A stretch of 64,000 bases of DNA from Anaerolinea thermophila (GCF_020723905.1 NZ_DYHZ01000004.1:62001-126000); one strand, 5' to 3'; positions 25,322 to 34,747 are shown, counted from the stretch's first letter. Translations and numbers: made by a program. The notes: generated from the sequence alone by a model not told the origin.

Positions 25322-26086
25322 TTAAACTGCGCTGTCTTTTCCCAGATGATTCCAGCGTTCGCCCCCGTCCACCACCAGCACCTCACCGGTGATGAAGTCG
25401 GAGCGCGCCAGGAACAGCACCGCCCCGGCAACGTCCTCGGGATTACCCCAGCGCCCCATCAGATTGCGCCGGGCAATGGCGGTACGGCGTTCCTCGCTCA
25501 GGTACTCCGGCGGCAAAACTGCCCCCGGCGCTACCGCGTTCACCCGCACGGCAGGCGCCAGTTCCAGTGCCAGTTGCCGGGTCAGCGCCAGCAGACCGGC
25601 TTTGCCCACCGCATGGGCAGTGAAATCCCGCCACGGCTCGTAAATGACCAGGTCGAGGATATTTACAATCGCCCCCTGCCCGCGCGCCAGCATCCCCGGC
25701 GCCACCGCGCTGGCGCAGTACGCCGCCCCGTAAATGAGCACGTCCAGCACCCGTTTCCACCGCTCCCAGTCCGCCTCATTTTGCACCGGGAAGGGCGTCT
25801 TCAAGAAGGGTGAGGCGCTGTTGACCAGCACATCCACCCCGCCCAGTTGACGCTCCACTTCGCGCACCATCTGCTCCACCTGAGCGCGGTCGGCAATATC
25901 CGCCCGCAGAGGCAGGGCGCGCACCCCCAGGGCTTCGGCTTCATGGGCGGTCTTCACCACCTCTTCCTGTGAGGAGAAGTAGTTGATCACCACATTCGCG
26001 CCTGCCCGCGCCAGCGCCAGGGTGATGGCTTTGCCCACCCGCACCGCGCCGCCGGTAATCAATGCTGTTTTTCCTGTCAGTTCCAT
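25322..26086 (-). CDS. SDR-family oxidoreductase with non-canonical active site
   Basis: A 254-residue short-chain dehydrogenase. The cofactor motif is TGGAVRVGKAI (TGxxxRxG), VLVNSAS matches the NAG region, and VNAVAPGAV follows. Overall it most resembles the FolM/pteridine-reductase branch. The catalytic YxxxK motif appears as HAVGK, with His in place of Tyr, and the usual catalytic Ser is also not obvious (ILDLVIYEP). It may have altered or lost chemistry. ATG 26086 follows GGAAAGG, and the gene faces away from the gamma-synthase gene across a short promoter region. Confidence 0.82.
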   Translation of the reverse strand: MELTGKTALITGGAVRVGKAITLALARAGANVVINYFSSQEEVVKTAHEAEALGVRALPLRADIADRAQVEQMVREVERQLGGVDVLVNSASPFLKTPFPVQNEADWERWKRVLDVLIYGAAYCASAVAPGMLARGQGAIVNILDLVIYEPWRDFTAHAVGKAGLLALTRQLALELAPAVRVNAVAPGAVLPPEYLSEERRTAIARRNLMGRWGNPEDVAGAVLFLARSDFITGEVLVVDGGERWNHLGKDSAV

Positions 26087-26121
26087 CCGTTTGACCTTTC
26101 CACTGGCTGATATCGGTATGT

Positions 26122-26127
26122 TATACT
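26122..26127 (+). promoter_or_regulatory. -10 box of the PLP enzyme gene
   Basis: TATACT in the divergent region, 40 bases before ATG 26168. Confidence 0.45.
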
Positions 26128-26167
26128 GACATTGTACCGAAAAATCCCACCTCAGAAATGGAGTTGT

Positions 26168-27403
26168 ATGACTTTTTCTCCCCGCTTTGGTCTCAGCACG
26201 CTGGTCAATCATGTTGGAGAGGGCGAAGCCCCTCTGGACGCCCACTCCAATCCCATCTTTCAGACATCCACCTTCCGTTTCCCCGATGTCGCCACGGGCG
26301 CGGCGCGCTTCCGCGGTGAGGAAGACGGCTTTATCTACACCCGCTTCGACAACCCCAACTTTCGCCAGGCGGCGGCAAAAATCGCCGCGCTGGAAGGCAT
26401 TGACCTTCTGCGCGCCCAGCCCGACACCCCTCCCGAGAAAGTTGTGGCAGGGCGCATGTTTTCCTCGGGCATGGCAGCCATTACCACCGCCATTCTGGCG
26501 CGGGTGCAGAGCGGTCAAACCGTCATTGCGCAGGAAGCCCTCTACGGCGCCACCTACACCTTCCTGCACGATTTTGCCCCCCGCTACGGCATTCGGGTGG
26601 TGTGGCTCAACCACCCCCAGCCCGAAGACTGGGAGCGCGCCTTCCGCGAGCACCCCGACGCCGTCCTGGCATATGCCGAATCGCCCGCCAACCCCACCAT
26701 GGGCGTGATTGACATCACCGCCGCCGCCGAGATTGCCCACCGCTACGGCGCCTGGCTGATGATGGACAACACCTTTGCCACCCCCTACTGCCAGCGCCCC
26801 CTCACCCTCGGCGCCGATGTGGTGGTACATTCCACCACCAAGTACCTGGGAGGGCACGGCGTGGTGGTGGGCGGCGCAGTGGTCAGCCGCCATGTAGACT
26901 ATATCCAGGGCAGTCTGAACGCCACCAATAAACTGCTGGGCGGCAACCCCGGTCCGTTTGACACCTGGCTGACCTCCATGGGACTGCGCACCTTTGAACT
27001 GCGCATGGAACGTCACTGTGCCAATGCCATGCGGGTGGCGCAGTGGCTGGAAGCGCATCCGGCAGTGGCGCAGGTGTACTACCCGGGCTTACCCGGTCAC
27101 CCCGAACACGAACTGGCAAAGCGCCAGATGCACGCCTTTGGCGGGATGATCTCCTTTGAACTCAAGGGCGGGCTGGAGGCGGGTAAAGCGCTGATGGAAC
27201 GCGTGCGTCTGCTGACGCTGGCGGTAAGCCTCGGCACCACCGATTCGCTCATCTCTCACCCCGCCAGTATGACCCACTCGGGCGTCCCCCCTGCCGCCCG
27301 CCAGGCGGTAGGCATCACCGACGGGCTGGTGCGCTTCTCAGTGGGCATCGAAAACGTGGAAGACATCCTCGCCGACCTGGAACAGGCGATGGCAGGGCTT
27401 TAA
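26168..27403 (+). CDS. Cys/Met metabolism PLP-dependent enzyme (gamma-synthase / thiol-lyase family)
   Basis: A 411-residue fold type I PLP enzyme. The PLP Lys lies in VVVHSTTKYLGGHG and the cofactor-binding segment is GAWLMMDNTFATPY. FSSGMAAITTA and ESPANPTMGV also match the family. Members include cystathionine gamma-synthase, gamma-lyase, O-acetylhomoserine sulfhydrylase and methionine gamma-lyase; sequence alone does not separate them here. The start ATG 26168 follows ATGGAG. It is bounded by its own promoter and a strong terminator. Confidence 0.9.
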   Translation: MTFSPRFGLSTLVNHVGEGEAPLDAHSNPIFQTSTFRFPDVATGAARFRGEEDGFIYTRFDNPNFRQAAAKIAALEGIDLLRAQPDTPPEKVVAGRMFSSGMAAITTAILARVQSGQTVIAQEALYGATYTFLHDFAPRYGIRVVWLNHPQPEDWERAFREHPDAVLAYAESPANPTMGVIDITAAAEIAHRYGAWLMMDNTFATPYCQRPLTLGADVVVHSTTKYLGGHGVVVGGAVVSRHVDYIQGSLNATNKLLGGNPGPFDTWLTSMGLRTFELRMERHCANAMRVAQWLEAHPAVAQVYYPGLPGHPEHELAKRQMHAFGGMISFELKGGLEAGKALMERVRLLTLAVSLGTTDSLISHPASMTHSGVPPAARQAVGITDGLVRFSVGIENVEDILADLEQAMAGL

Positions 27404-27451
27404 CCCCCCGCCCTGTCCGGGCGCGCCGCAGGCAGGATATGCTTAAACCAG

Positions 27452-27484
27452 AAGACGGGCTGGAAATTCCAGCCCGTCCTTTTC
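27452..27484. terminator. Bidirectional terminator between PLP enzyme and dnaK
   Basis: GACGGGCTGG and CCAGCCCGTC, 10-bp stem, AAATT loop, then CTTTTC; an A-rich flank on the other side serves the minus-strand gene. Confidence 0.8.
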
Positions 27485-27499
27485 TTCCATCTCTCCGGC

Positions 27500-29359
27500 T
27501 TACGCCTCGCGGAACTCGCCTTCCACCACTTCGCCATCCGAGCCAGCACCGCCAGCCGGTTGACCCTGCGGAACGCTCTGCAAAACCACCGCGGCTTGCG
27601 TCAGCGCCTGCATGCGGTTGCGGATTTGCTCCGCATCCTCACCGCTCATCGCCTGACGCAGATCGTTGATCTTCGCCTGAATCTCCTCGCGGGTCGCCAT
27701 CGGCACGGCGTCGCCGCGCTCTTTGAGCAGTTTCTCCACCTGATAAATGGCGTTGTCCGCCTGATTGCGGGCTTCCACCACCTCTTTGCGGCGCCGGTCG
27801 GCGGCTTCGTTCTGCCGCGCCTCGTTGACCATGCGCTCAATGTCACCCTTGCTCAGGTTGGTCGAAGCGGTGATGGTCACGCGCTGTTCTTTGCCGGTGG
27901 CTTTGTCCTTCGCCGTCACATTGAGGATGCCGTTGGCATCAATGTCAAAGGTCACCTCAATTTGCGGTACACCGCGCGGTGCCGGCGGGATGCCCTCCAG
28001 GCGGAAGCGCCCAAGGCTCATGTTATCCGCCGCCATGGCGCGCTCGCCCTGCAGGACGTGCACATCCACAGCCGTCTGGTTGTCCTCGGCAGTGGAGAAG
28101 ATCTCCGACTTGCGCACCGGGATGGTGGTGTTGCGCGGGATCAGCACGGTCATCACACCGCCCAGCGTCTCCACACCAAGTGAGAGCGGAGTCACATCCA
28201 GCAGGAGCACGTCCTTCACCTCGCCGCCCAGCACGCCGCCCTGAATCGCCGCACCAATCGCCACCACCTCATCGGGGTTGACGCTCTTGTTCGGCTCTTT
28301 GTTGAAGATGCGGCGCACAAATTCCTGCACCATCGGCATGCGGGTCGAACCACCCACCAGCACAATCTCATCCACCTCAGACGGGTTGAGTTTGGCATCG
28401 CGCAAGACGGCTTCCACCGGTCCGCGCATGCGCTCCACCAGGTCGGCGGTCAACTGCTCGAAACGGGCGCGCGACAGGCGCAACTGCAGGTGCTTGGGAC
28501 CGCTTGCATCGGCAGTGATGTAGGGCAGGTTGATCTCCGTCTCCATCATGCTGGAGAGTTCGATCTTGGCTTTCTCGGCGGCTTCGCGCAGGCGTTGAAG
28601 CGCCTGACGATCCTGCCGCAGGTCAATGCCCTGTTCTTTCTTGAACTCATCCGCCGCCCAGTTGACGATGCGTTGATCCCAGTCATCGCCACCCAGGTGC
28701 GTGTCGCCGTTGGTGGCGCGCACCTCGATCACGTTATCGCCAACTTCCAGCAGAGATACGTCGAAGGTACCGCCGCCCAGGTCGAAGACCAGAATCTTCT
28801 CGCTCTTCTTCTTGTCCAGTCCGTAAGCCAGCGCCGCCGCCGTCGGCTCGTTGATGATACGCAGCACTTCCAGCCCGGCGATTTTACCGGCATCTTTGGT
28901 AGCCTGCCGCTGGCTGTCGCTGAAGTACGCCGGAACGGTAATCACCGCCTGCGTCACCTTTTCGCCCAGATAGGCTTCGGCGTCGGCTTTGAGTTTCGCC
29001 AGAATCATCGCCGAAATTTCCTGCGGCGTGTACTCGCGGTTGGTTTGCGGGATGAACACACGCGCATCCCCGGCGGGTCCTTCCACCACTTTGTAAGGCA
29101 CCATCTTGCGCTCGGTCTCTACTTCACTGTAACGCCGACCCATGAAGCGCTTGATGGAGTACACTGTGTTTTCAGGGTTGATAACTGCCTGACGTTTGGC
29201 GGGTTGTCCCACCAGCCGCTCGCCGTTTTTCGTAAAGGCGACCACCGAAGGGCACAGGCGCGATCCTTCCGCGGTGGTGATCACCACCGGTTCGCCGCCT
29301 TCCATCACAGCAACCACGCTGTTGGTTGTGCCGAGGTCAATACCAATAATCTTTCCCAT
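27500..29359 (-). CDS. dnaK: Hsp70 chaperone DnaK
   Basis: A full-length 619-residue Hsp70. [14 protein letters not shown] is the phosphate-1 loop, [16 protein letters not shown] phosphate-2, and [12 protein letters not shown] the adenosine motif; the substrate-binding domain and helical lid follow, ending in a Gly-rich acidic tail ([14 protein letters not shown]). It refolds proteins with DnaJ and GrpE, neither of which lies nearby. The ATG at 29359 follows AAAGGAGAG. No CIRCE element (TTAGCACTC/GAGTGCTAA) is seen upstream; a direct repeat at 29442-29470 may be regulatory instead. Confidence 0.98.
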   Translation of the reverse strand: MGKIIGIDLGTTNSVVAVMEGGEPVVITTAEGSRLCPSVVAFTKNGERLVGQPAKRQAVINPENTVYSIKRFMGRRYSEVETERKMVPYKVVEGPAGDARVFIPQTNREYTPQEISAMILAKLKADAEAYLGEKVTQAVITVPAYFSDSQRQATKDAGKIAGLEVLRIINEPTAAALAYGLDKKKSEKILVFDLGGGTFDVSLLEVGDNVIEVRATNGDTHLGGDDWDQRIVNWAADEFKKEQGIDLRQDRQALQRLREAAEKAKIELSSMMETEINLPYITADASGPKHLQLRLSRARFEQLTADLVERMRGPVEAVLRDAKLNPSEVDEIVLVGGSTRMPMVQEFVRRIFNKEPNKSVNPDEVVAIGAAIQGGVLGGEVKDVLLLDVTPLSLGVETLGGVMTVLIPRNTTIPVRKSEIFSTAEDNQTAVDVHVLQGERAMAADNMSLGRFRLEGIPPAPRGVPQIEVTFDIDANGILNVTAKDKATGKEQRVTITASTNLSKGDIERMVNEARQNEAADRRRKEVVEARNQADNAIYQVEKLLKERGDAVPMATREEIQAKINDLRQAMSGEDAEQIRNRMQALTQAAVVLQSVPQGQPAGGAGSDGEVVEGEFREA

Positions 29360-29441
29360 GTTTTCCTCTCTCCTTTCTTTGAGGAAGAATGTTTTCAGTC
29401 ATTATTCCAGTGCAAGGATACCCGCGGCATGCTAGAAAATC

Positions 29442-29470
29442 ATTAACGAAGTGTAGGAAGAGTATTAACG
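29442..29470 (-). promoter_or_regulatory. Direct repeat upstream of dnaK
   Basis: ATTAACG occurs at 29442-29448 and 29464-29470, exactly 22 bases apart (two helical turns), about 83 bases before the dnaK start. Confidence 0.35.
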
Positions 29471-29532
29471 TTTGAGAAGGGTGGTACGCTTTTGCGTGGC
29501 TCTGTTGAACCCTGTCCGTCCGCATTCATCGG

Positions 29533-29538
29533 TATAAT
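29533..29538 (+). promoter_or_regulatory. -10 box for a leaderless HD-protein transcript
   Basis: TATAAT with its seventh following base at the ATG 29545; no ribosome site exists between. Confidence 0.5.
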
Positions 29539-29544
29539 CAAAAT

Positions 29545-30126
29545 ATGCACACACCGCTCTTAATTCCTTTAGACTCCCTGCATCCGGTCGACTGGCTGCT
29601 TGCCGCGCTCTCGTTTGCCGCCGAGCGCCACCGCGATCAGCGCCGTAAGGGCGTCCTGCACGCCCCTTACATCAACCACCTCATCGAGGTGGCGCACCTG
29701 CTGTGGTCCGTCGGCGGCGTGCGCGACCCCGAAGTGCTGGCGGCGGCGATCCTGCACGATGTACTGGAAGACACCCCCACCGCGCCTGAGGAAATCAACC
29801 GCCTGTTCGGCGCGCGGGTGCGCGCCCTGGTGCAGGAAGTGAGCGACGACAAGAGCCTGCCGCAAGCCGAGCGCAAGCGTCTGCAGGAAGAGCACGCCCC
29901 TTACCTCACCCCCGACGCCAAACTTATCAAAATCGCCGACAAAATCAGCAACGTGCGCTCGATTCTGGAAGATCCCCCCGAACAGTGGAGTGACGCGCGC
30001 CGCCGCGAGTACGTCGCCTGGGCGGTGCGGGTGGTGGCGGGCATGCGCGGCATCAACCCGGCGCTGGAAGCCGAGTTCGACCGCATGGTCGAGCGGGCGC
30101 GGGAAATCTGGCAGGACCTGCCCTGA
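29545..30126 (+). CDS. HD-domain (p)ppGpp hydrolase-like protein (MESH1/SpoT-hydrolase type)
   Basis: A 193-residue single HD domain. Motifs match the hydrolase domain of RelA/SpoT proteins: AERHRDQRRKG, PYINHLIEVA, ILHDVLEDT (metal His-Asp and ED pair) and KLIKIADKISNV. No synthetase, TGS or ACT domain is present, so by family it would be a small alarmone hydrolase removing ppGpp. The message appears leaderless. It is divergent from dnaK, which may link it to stress control, though that is inference. Confidence 0.82.
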   Translation: MHTPLLIPLDSLHPVDWLLAALSFAAERHRDQRRKGVLHAPYINHLIEVAHLLWSVGGVRDPEVLAAAILHDVLEDTPTAPEEINRLFGARVRALVQEVSDDKSLPQAERKRLQEEHAPYLTPDAKLIKIADKISNVRSILEDPPEQWSDARRREYVAWAVRVVAGMRGINPALEAEFDRMVERAREIWQDLP

Positions 30127-30227
30127 GGGAGAAAACCTTCCCTGCGGTAATTTATCAAATCGGGTAAAATTACGGGTAATTCAGGTGGGCATTCCCCCGC
30201 CCGATCCTGGTTTTCCCGGAGCATCTC

Positions 30228-31052
30228 ATGACCACAGAAAAACTGGAACGGCTCTTTCACATTCTCGGCGAGATGGACAGCGCCATCGTTGCCTTTTCCG
30301 GCGGGGTAGATAGCACCCTGGTTGCCGCCGCGGCGCACCGCGTACTGGGCGAGCGCGCCGTTGCCGTCACCGCCGTATCGGAAAGTCTGGCGGAAAGCGA
30401 ACGCGCCGAGACCCTCGCCCTGGCGCGTCATATCGGCATCCGCCACGTGCTCATCCACAGCCACGAACTGCAGGACGAGCGCTACCGCGCCAACTCGCCC
30501 CTGCGCTGTTACTGGTGCAAGAACGAACTGGGCACCCTGCTCACGGCATACGCCCGGCAGAACGGCTACCGCGCCATTCTGGACGGCAACAACCTCGATG
30601 ATCTGGGCGATGTGCGCCCCGGACGGCAAGCCATGCAGGAAGCCGGTTTCCGCTCCCCCCTCATCGAAGCCGGCATGACCAAAGCCGACGTGCGCGAGGC
30701 GGCTCGCCTGCTGGGCTTACCCAACTGGGACAAACCCGCCATGGCGTGTCTGGCGTCGCGCATCCCCTTTGGTATGCAGGTGACGCGCGAAAATCTCCGT
30801 CAGGTGGAGCAGGGCGAAGCCTTCCTGCGCTCGCTGGGACTGCGTCAGGTGCGCCTGCGCCATCACGGTCAGGTAGCGCGCATCGAGGTCGAGGAAAGCG
30901 GCTTTGCCCTTGTGCTTCAGCACCGCGAAGCCATCGCCGCGCGGCTCAAGGAAATCGGCTTTACCCACGTGGCACTGGACCTGAAGGGATATCAGCAGGG
31001 CAGTCTGCACGCCGCCCTGGCTTCCCCTTCCCCCGCATCCGCCGGGCAGTAA
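30228..31052 (+). CDS. larE: ATP-dependent sacrificial sulfur transferase LarE
   Basis: A 274-residue PP-loop ATPase. Motifs are AFSGGVDSTL (PP-loop), RCYWCKNEL, LDGNNLDDLGD and KPAMACLASRIPFG; the last contains the Cys that in Lactobacillus LarE gives up its sulfur. LarE uses ATP to activate P2CMN carboxylates and donate sulfur during synthesis of the nickel-pincer cofactor of lactate racemase. No larA, larB or larC is present in the window, so its partner genes are elsewhere or it serves another thiolation. ATG 30228 follows CCGGAG. Confidence 0.9.
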   Translation: MTTEKLERLFHILGEMDSAIVAFSGGVDSTLVAAAAHRVLGERAVAVTAVSESLAESERAETLALARHIGIRHVLIHSHELQDERYRANSPLRCYWCKNELGTLLTAYARQNGYRAILDGNNLDDLGDVRPGRQAMQEAGFRSPLIEAGMTKADVREAARLLGLPNWDKPAMACLASRIPFGMQVTRENLRQVEQGEAFLRSLGLRQVRLRHHGQVARIEVEESGFALVLQHREAIAARLKEIGFTHVALDLKGYQQGSLHAALASPSPASAGQ

Positions 31053-31263
31053 ACATCTCCCACGCATCACTGCCCCTGTCAAACTGCCGGAATGCCCGTT
31101 TTGCCCCCTCGCCGTGCCTGGAAAGAATGCCAATTGCATGGCTAGAATGCGATAAAAGACAGTACCCCCTCAACCCCAAAACAGGGTATGATGGTAGGGA
31201 AGCAACGATGCCTGCATCGCGCCTGCCATCCTTTCCAATTTCGAATCGAGAGGTTCCACGAAC

Positions 31264-32361
31264 ATGAGCACCTACAAACGCGTTCACAACTTCAACGCCG
31301 GTCCTTCCATTTTGCCCGAGCCGGTCCTGTTGCAGGCTCAGGCGGAAATGCTGGACTATCAGGGCACCGGCATGTCGGTGATGGAGATGTCCCACCGCTC
31401 CAAAGAGTTCGAAGCCATCATCCAGACCGCCGAAGCCGACCTGCGTGAATTAATGCGCATTCCCGAAAACTACAAAGTGATGTTCCTGCAGGGCGGCGCC
31501 AGTTTGCAGTTTGCCATGCTGGCGATGAACCTGCGCCCCGCCGGCGCCTCGGCGGATTACATCGTCACCGGCGCATGGAGCCGCACCGCCCTGAAAGAAG
31601 CCCAGAAACTGGGCACTACCCGCGTGGTCTTCAACGGCGAGGGTGAAAACTTCACCCGCCTGCCCGAGCCCGCCGAACTGCAATTCGACCCTCAGGCGGC
31701 ATACGTGCACTTCTGCCACAACGAAACCATCCACGGCGTGGAGTTCAAAACCGAACCGGTTGTTCCCGAAGGCGTGCCGCTGGTATGTGACATGTCGTCC
31801 GATTTCCTCAGCCAGCCGGTGGACGTGAGCAAGTACGGCTTGATCTACGCCGGCGCGCAGAAAAACGCCGGTCCCGCAGGCGTGACCATCGTCATCATCC
31901 GCGAGGACTTGCTGGCGCGCGTTCCCGAAAAACTGCCCGTCATGCTGGATTACAAAGTGCTGGCAGAGAGCGGATCCCTGCACAACACCCCGCCGTGCTA
32001 CGCCATTTACATCACCGGGCTGGTGCTGAAGTGGCTCAAGAACCTCGGTGGGCTGAACGCCATGTACGAGATCAACCGCGAGAAGTCCGAAATGGTGTAC
32101 CGCACCATTGACGAGAGCGGCGGCTACTACCGTGGACATGCCCGCCCCGAAGCCCGCTCCATCATGAACATCCCCTTCCGCATGGCAAGCGAGGAACTGG
32201 AAGACCTGTTCGTCAAGGAAGCCAAGAAAGCCGACCTGATCGGCTTGAAGGGACACCGCTCGGTGGGCGGTCTGCGCGCCTCGCTCTACAACGCCCTGCC
32301 GCTCGACTCGGCGCGCGCCCTGGTGGCATTCATGAAAGACTTCCAGCAGCGCCACGGCTAA
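31264..32361 (+). CDS. serC: Phosphoserine aminotransferase
   Basis: A 365-residue class V aminotransferase. NFNAGPSILPEPVL at the N-terminus, FLQGGASLQFAMLAMNL and the PLP-Lys segment YAGAQKNAGPAGVT define SerC. It converts 3-phosphohydroxypyruvate and glutamate to phosphoserine in serine synthesis. The RSIMNIPFRM and GHRSVGGLRASLYNA segments complete the active site. ATG 31264 follows GAGAGG. A -10-like TATGAT lies at 31185-31190. The gene stands alone and ends at a strong terminator. Confidence 0.97.
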   Translation: MSTYKRVHNFNAGPSILPEPVLLQAQAEMLDYQGTGMSVMEMSHRSKEFEAIIQTAEADLRELMRIPENYKVMFLQGGASLQFAMLAMNLRPAGASADYIVTGAWSRTALKEAQKLGTTRVVFNGEGENFTRLPEPAELQFDPQAAYVHFCHNETIHGVEFKTEPVVPEGVPLVCDMSSDFLSQPVDVSKYGLIYAGAQKNAGPAGVTIVIIREDLLARVPEKLPVMLDYKVLAESGSLHNTPPCYAIYITGLVLKWLKNLGGLNAMYEINREKSEMVYRTIDESGGYYRGHARPEARSIMNIPFRMASEELEDLFVKEAKKADLIGLKGHRSVGGLRASLYNALPLDSARALVAFMKDFQQRHG

Positions 32362-32387
32362 AGCAAATCAGAAATTGGATTCACAGC

Positions 32388-32423
32388 AAAAGCGGCTCTG
32401 TCCATGAAGACAGAGCCGCTTTT
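32388..32423. terminator. Bidirectional terminator between serC and the metzincin gene
   Basis: AAAAGCGGCTCTGTC and GACAGAGCCGCTTTT form a perfect 15-bp stem around CATGAA. Confidence 0.92.
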
Positions 32424-32515
32424 GTAATCGCCGGTTCAATTCCCTGCTGGCGCAAAATCCGATACGATCCCCCACCAGCCCTTGTAGCCCCGGCAGTCGA
32501 GGTTTGCGGGCATTT

Positions 32516-34747
32516 TTAGCCCGGATCGGCGTACTGCACCCGTCCCATCCGCCAGACCTCGCCATCGGCATTCACAGGGATGCGTGTAAGGACAGCATCA
32601 TCGTCGTTAACGGCAAGCAGATCGGCAAAGTTTGTAATCTGCTCTCCGTAGCGGTTGTTCGATCCTTCCAGAATGGCGGCTTCCAACACACCAGTGTGCA
32701 CCTCCTCAACCGTCCGCGGGGACGATACCTCGGGGGTGTGTTCGTAGTTGTAGGCAATGACATCGAAGAACACCGGACGACGCAGTCGGTTGCCGCTCAG
32801 CCGCGTCAACAGCGCTTCTGCAAGTGCTGGATACGGCGTGTATTCGGGGTTTTCCAGCCATGCCGTGATATCGGCCTCAGATACGCTGTAGTCAATGCCC
32901 ACGGCAGCCAGGGCGCCAAGCATTGTCTTCGTTGGCTCCACCTGCACGTTGACCAGTTGACGAAACGCAGTCCGTCCTGCGGCATCAAGCCCCGGCACTT
33001 CGTTGATCAGGCGGGCTGTCTGCACGTACCAGAGCCGCTGGACTTCCTCACGGACGTCAAATCGCCATTCCGGCTCCGGCGTCGGCTTCCGGAACACACG
33101 CGGCATTTGTTGATAGCGTTCGAAAATGCGCCGGAAACACCCCGCAAGGATCGCCTCATCTTCCGGATGAATGCCCTCGAACCAGCCCTGAGCAGTGAAG
33201 GTGGTACTTGCCGTGGCAGTCGTCCCGTCGCCGGTGATGGTGACAGTTACCGGAACTACAAATCGTTCGCCGCCGCGGGAGGTCAGCGAGAGTTCAAAAA
33301 CCACAGGGTCAATCGTGTACTGTACTGCAAACGTCGCACCATTATAAGCCACGTTCAATGTGCCGCCGTTGCCGGTCGCAGGCACACCTCCAACCGTCCA
33401 CGTCACGGTAGCCGCAGGCACGGCTGGTCCGCCATCCCCGCCGAAGCCGGTCGTGCGGATGCGAAACTGGCTAAACGTTGATGTGGCAAACGTTCCTTTG
33501 CGAATTGCGTCGCCGCATGGCGTCCTGATTTGCTGAACCGCTCCAATCACATCCATGACATCATCCGAATGATTGCCCCGGACAATTTCGACACGCCGCC
33601 CCGCGCCTATTGTGACCGAAACCTCAACCCAGTTCCGCTCTGGATCTATATCGTGGATCTGGACAACGAGTGGTGTCGTGGCAACGGCAACATCGGTGTC
33701 CACTGACACCGCCGGGATTGAGCCGCGGTACCAGACCCGCGGGCCGACGTTCGGCCGGTCAACGAGGGAATGCACAACCACACCCTCGCGCGACAGACTC
33801 GGTCCGAGGAGGTCCATACCGGCATCCCATCCGCGGGCTGTGCGGTATTCAACATACACGCGCCCCACACCATTCGCCGGCTCGTTCGGCGGATGCAGGA
33901 TCAAAAGACTCTGACCCTTTGAAGCAGACGCCGGCACCAGGCGCACCCGAACAGCGCCCCCCGGAGGGGGAAAGGGGCGCTCGACAACCCGACCGGCAAG
34001 GGCATCGGGCATGAACCGGTGCAGGTTGGCGCGGGACAGGTGAGGTCCCATGGACAGGACACTGTTGGCATTCGGCCAACCACTGACGGCAGGTCCGTTG
34101 AACGTCGGCGAAGCCGCCCAGAACGGGCCTGTCCCCAGCCAGCGGGTGCCGAACGATGCCGAAGACATCAGGTCATACGGCGATCCGTATTCCGGTCCCA
34201 GGATGACATTACTATCGCCAGGATTCCAATCCGTACCATTGTTGTCAAGGCCAAAGGTGTGGTCAAAGCCAAACACATGCCCGATTTCATGGCACATGAA
34301 CGTGTGATTGCTTGTTGACGTCGGCAGGACTGCCACAGTGAATCCCTCGACGCCTGTCGTTCCGCCATCAAAGCCGGTTGTGATCGTCGCAGGCTGTCCG
34401 GGCTGTCCGGCAAGGGGATTCGCCATGGTCCGCGCTCCGGGATGGGTCAGCACCACGAGCCCGTCAAGTCTGGCCAGCGGATCGTGCCCGGGATAACGAT
34501 CGCGCAGCGCTTTAATCGCAGCCTTTGCCTGGGCACTTCGGCTTGTATCCGCGCCGAGGGTGACGTCCACCCAGGGAAACATCGGCGAATCAAGAAAGTC
34601 GAGATAGCCGCGGGTAGTGTTGATCCAGTAACGAAACAGCGCGTGACTGCCGGTCATCACCATGGCGAGACACGCCTGATCGGGAATCTCAGGGACAGTG
34701 GTATCGTGCCGGGCTCGGATGATACCGAGCCGAACATTTTTAGGCAT
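32516..34747 (-). CDS. Large metzincin-type zinc metallopeptidase without a signal peptide
   Basis: A 743-residue protein. HEIGHVFGFDH gives the zinc motif HExxHxxGxxH of metzincins, and SPYDLMSSAS downstream supplies the Met-turn. The catalytic domain fills roughly residues 1-260. Beta-rich regions follow (about 270-560), including one with an Ig-like TVTWTVGG...FAVQYTI pattern, and a helical C-terminal region of about 180 residues. No signal peptide or membrane anchor is visible although most metzincins are secreted. ATG 34747 follows GAGGAG. It is isolated next to an AT-rich gap, suggesting acquisition by transfer. I cannot assign a named subfamily. Confidence 0.75.
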   Translation of the reverse strand: MPKNVRLGIIRARHDTTVPEIPDQACLAMVMTGSHALFRYWINTTRGYLDFLDSPMFPWVDVTLGADTSRSAQAKAAIKALRDRYPGHDPLARLDGLVVLTHPGARTMANPLAGQPGQPATITTGFDGGTTGVEGFTVAVLPTSTSNHTFMCHEIGHVFGFDHTFGLDNNGTDWNPGDSNVILGPEYGSPYDLMSSASFGTRWLGTGPFWAASPTFNGPAVSGWPNANSVLSMGPHLSRANLHRFMPDALAGRVVERPFPPPGGAVRVRLVPASASKGQSLLILHPPNEPANGVGRVYVEYRTARGWDAGMDLLGPSLSREGVVVHSLVDRPNVGPRVWYRGSIPAVSVDTDVAVATTPLVVQIHDIDPERNWVEVSVTIGAGRRVEIVRGNHSDDVMDVIGAVQQIRTPCGDAIRKGTFATSTFSQFRIRTTGFGGDGGPAVPAATVTWTVGGVPATGNGGTLNVAYNGATFAVQYTIDPVVFELSLTSRGGERFVVPVTVTITGDGTTATASTTFTAQGWFEGIHPEDEAILAGCFRRIFERYQQMPRVFRKPTPEPEWRFDVREEVQRLWYVQTARLINEVPGLDAAGRTAFRQLVNVQVEPTKTMLGALAAVGIDYSVSEADITAWLENPEYTPYPALAEALLTRLSGNRLRRPVFFDVIAYNYEHTPEVSSPRTVEEVHTGVLEAAILEGSNNRYGEQITNFADLLAVNDDDAVLTRIPVNADGEVWRMGRVQYADPG

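Noticed and set aside
25322-27058. A long continuous minus-strand frame suggesting a fused SDR of 578 residues.
   Set aside because: The part beyond 26086 is antisense to the well-supported PLP enzyme gene and has no SDR or other pattern; a good start and ribosome site exist at 26086.
29360-29544. CIRCE/HrcA operator before dnaK.
   Set aside because: Neither TTAGCACTC nor GAGTGCTAA, nor a close variant, is present in this interval.
32432-32470. GGTTCAATTCC resembling a tRNA T-loop near a possible insertion boundary.
   Set aside because: Only two of five T-stem pairs form and no other cloverleaf arm is present.
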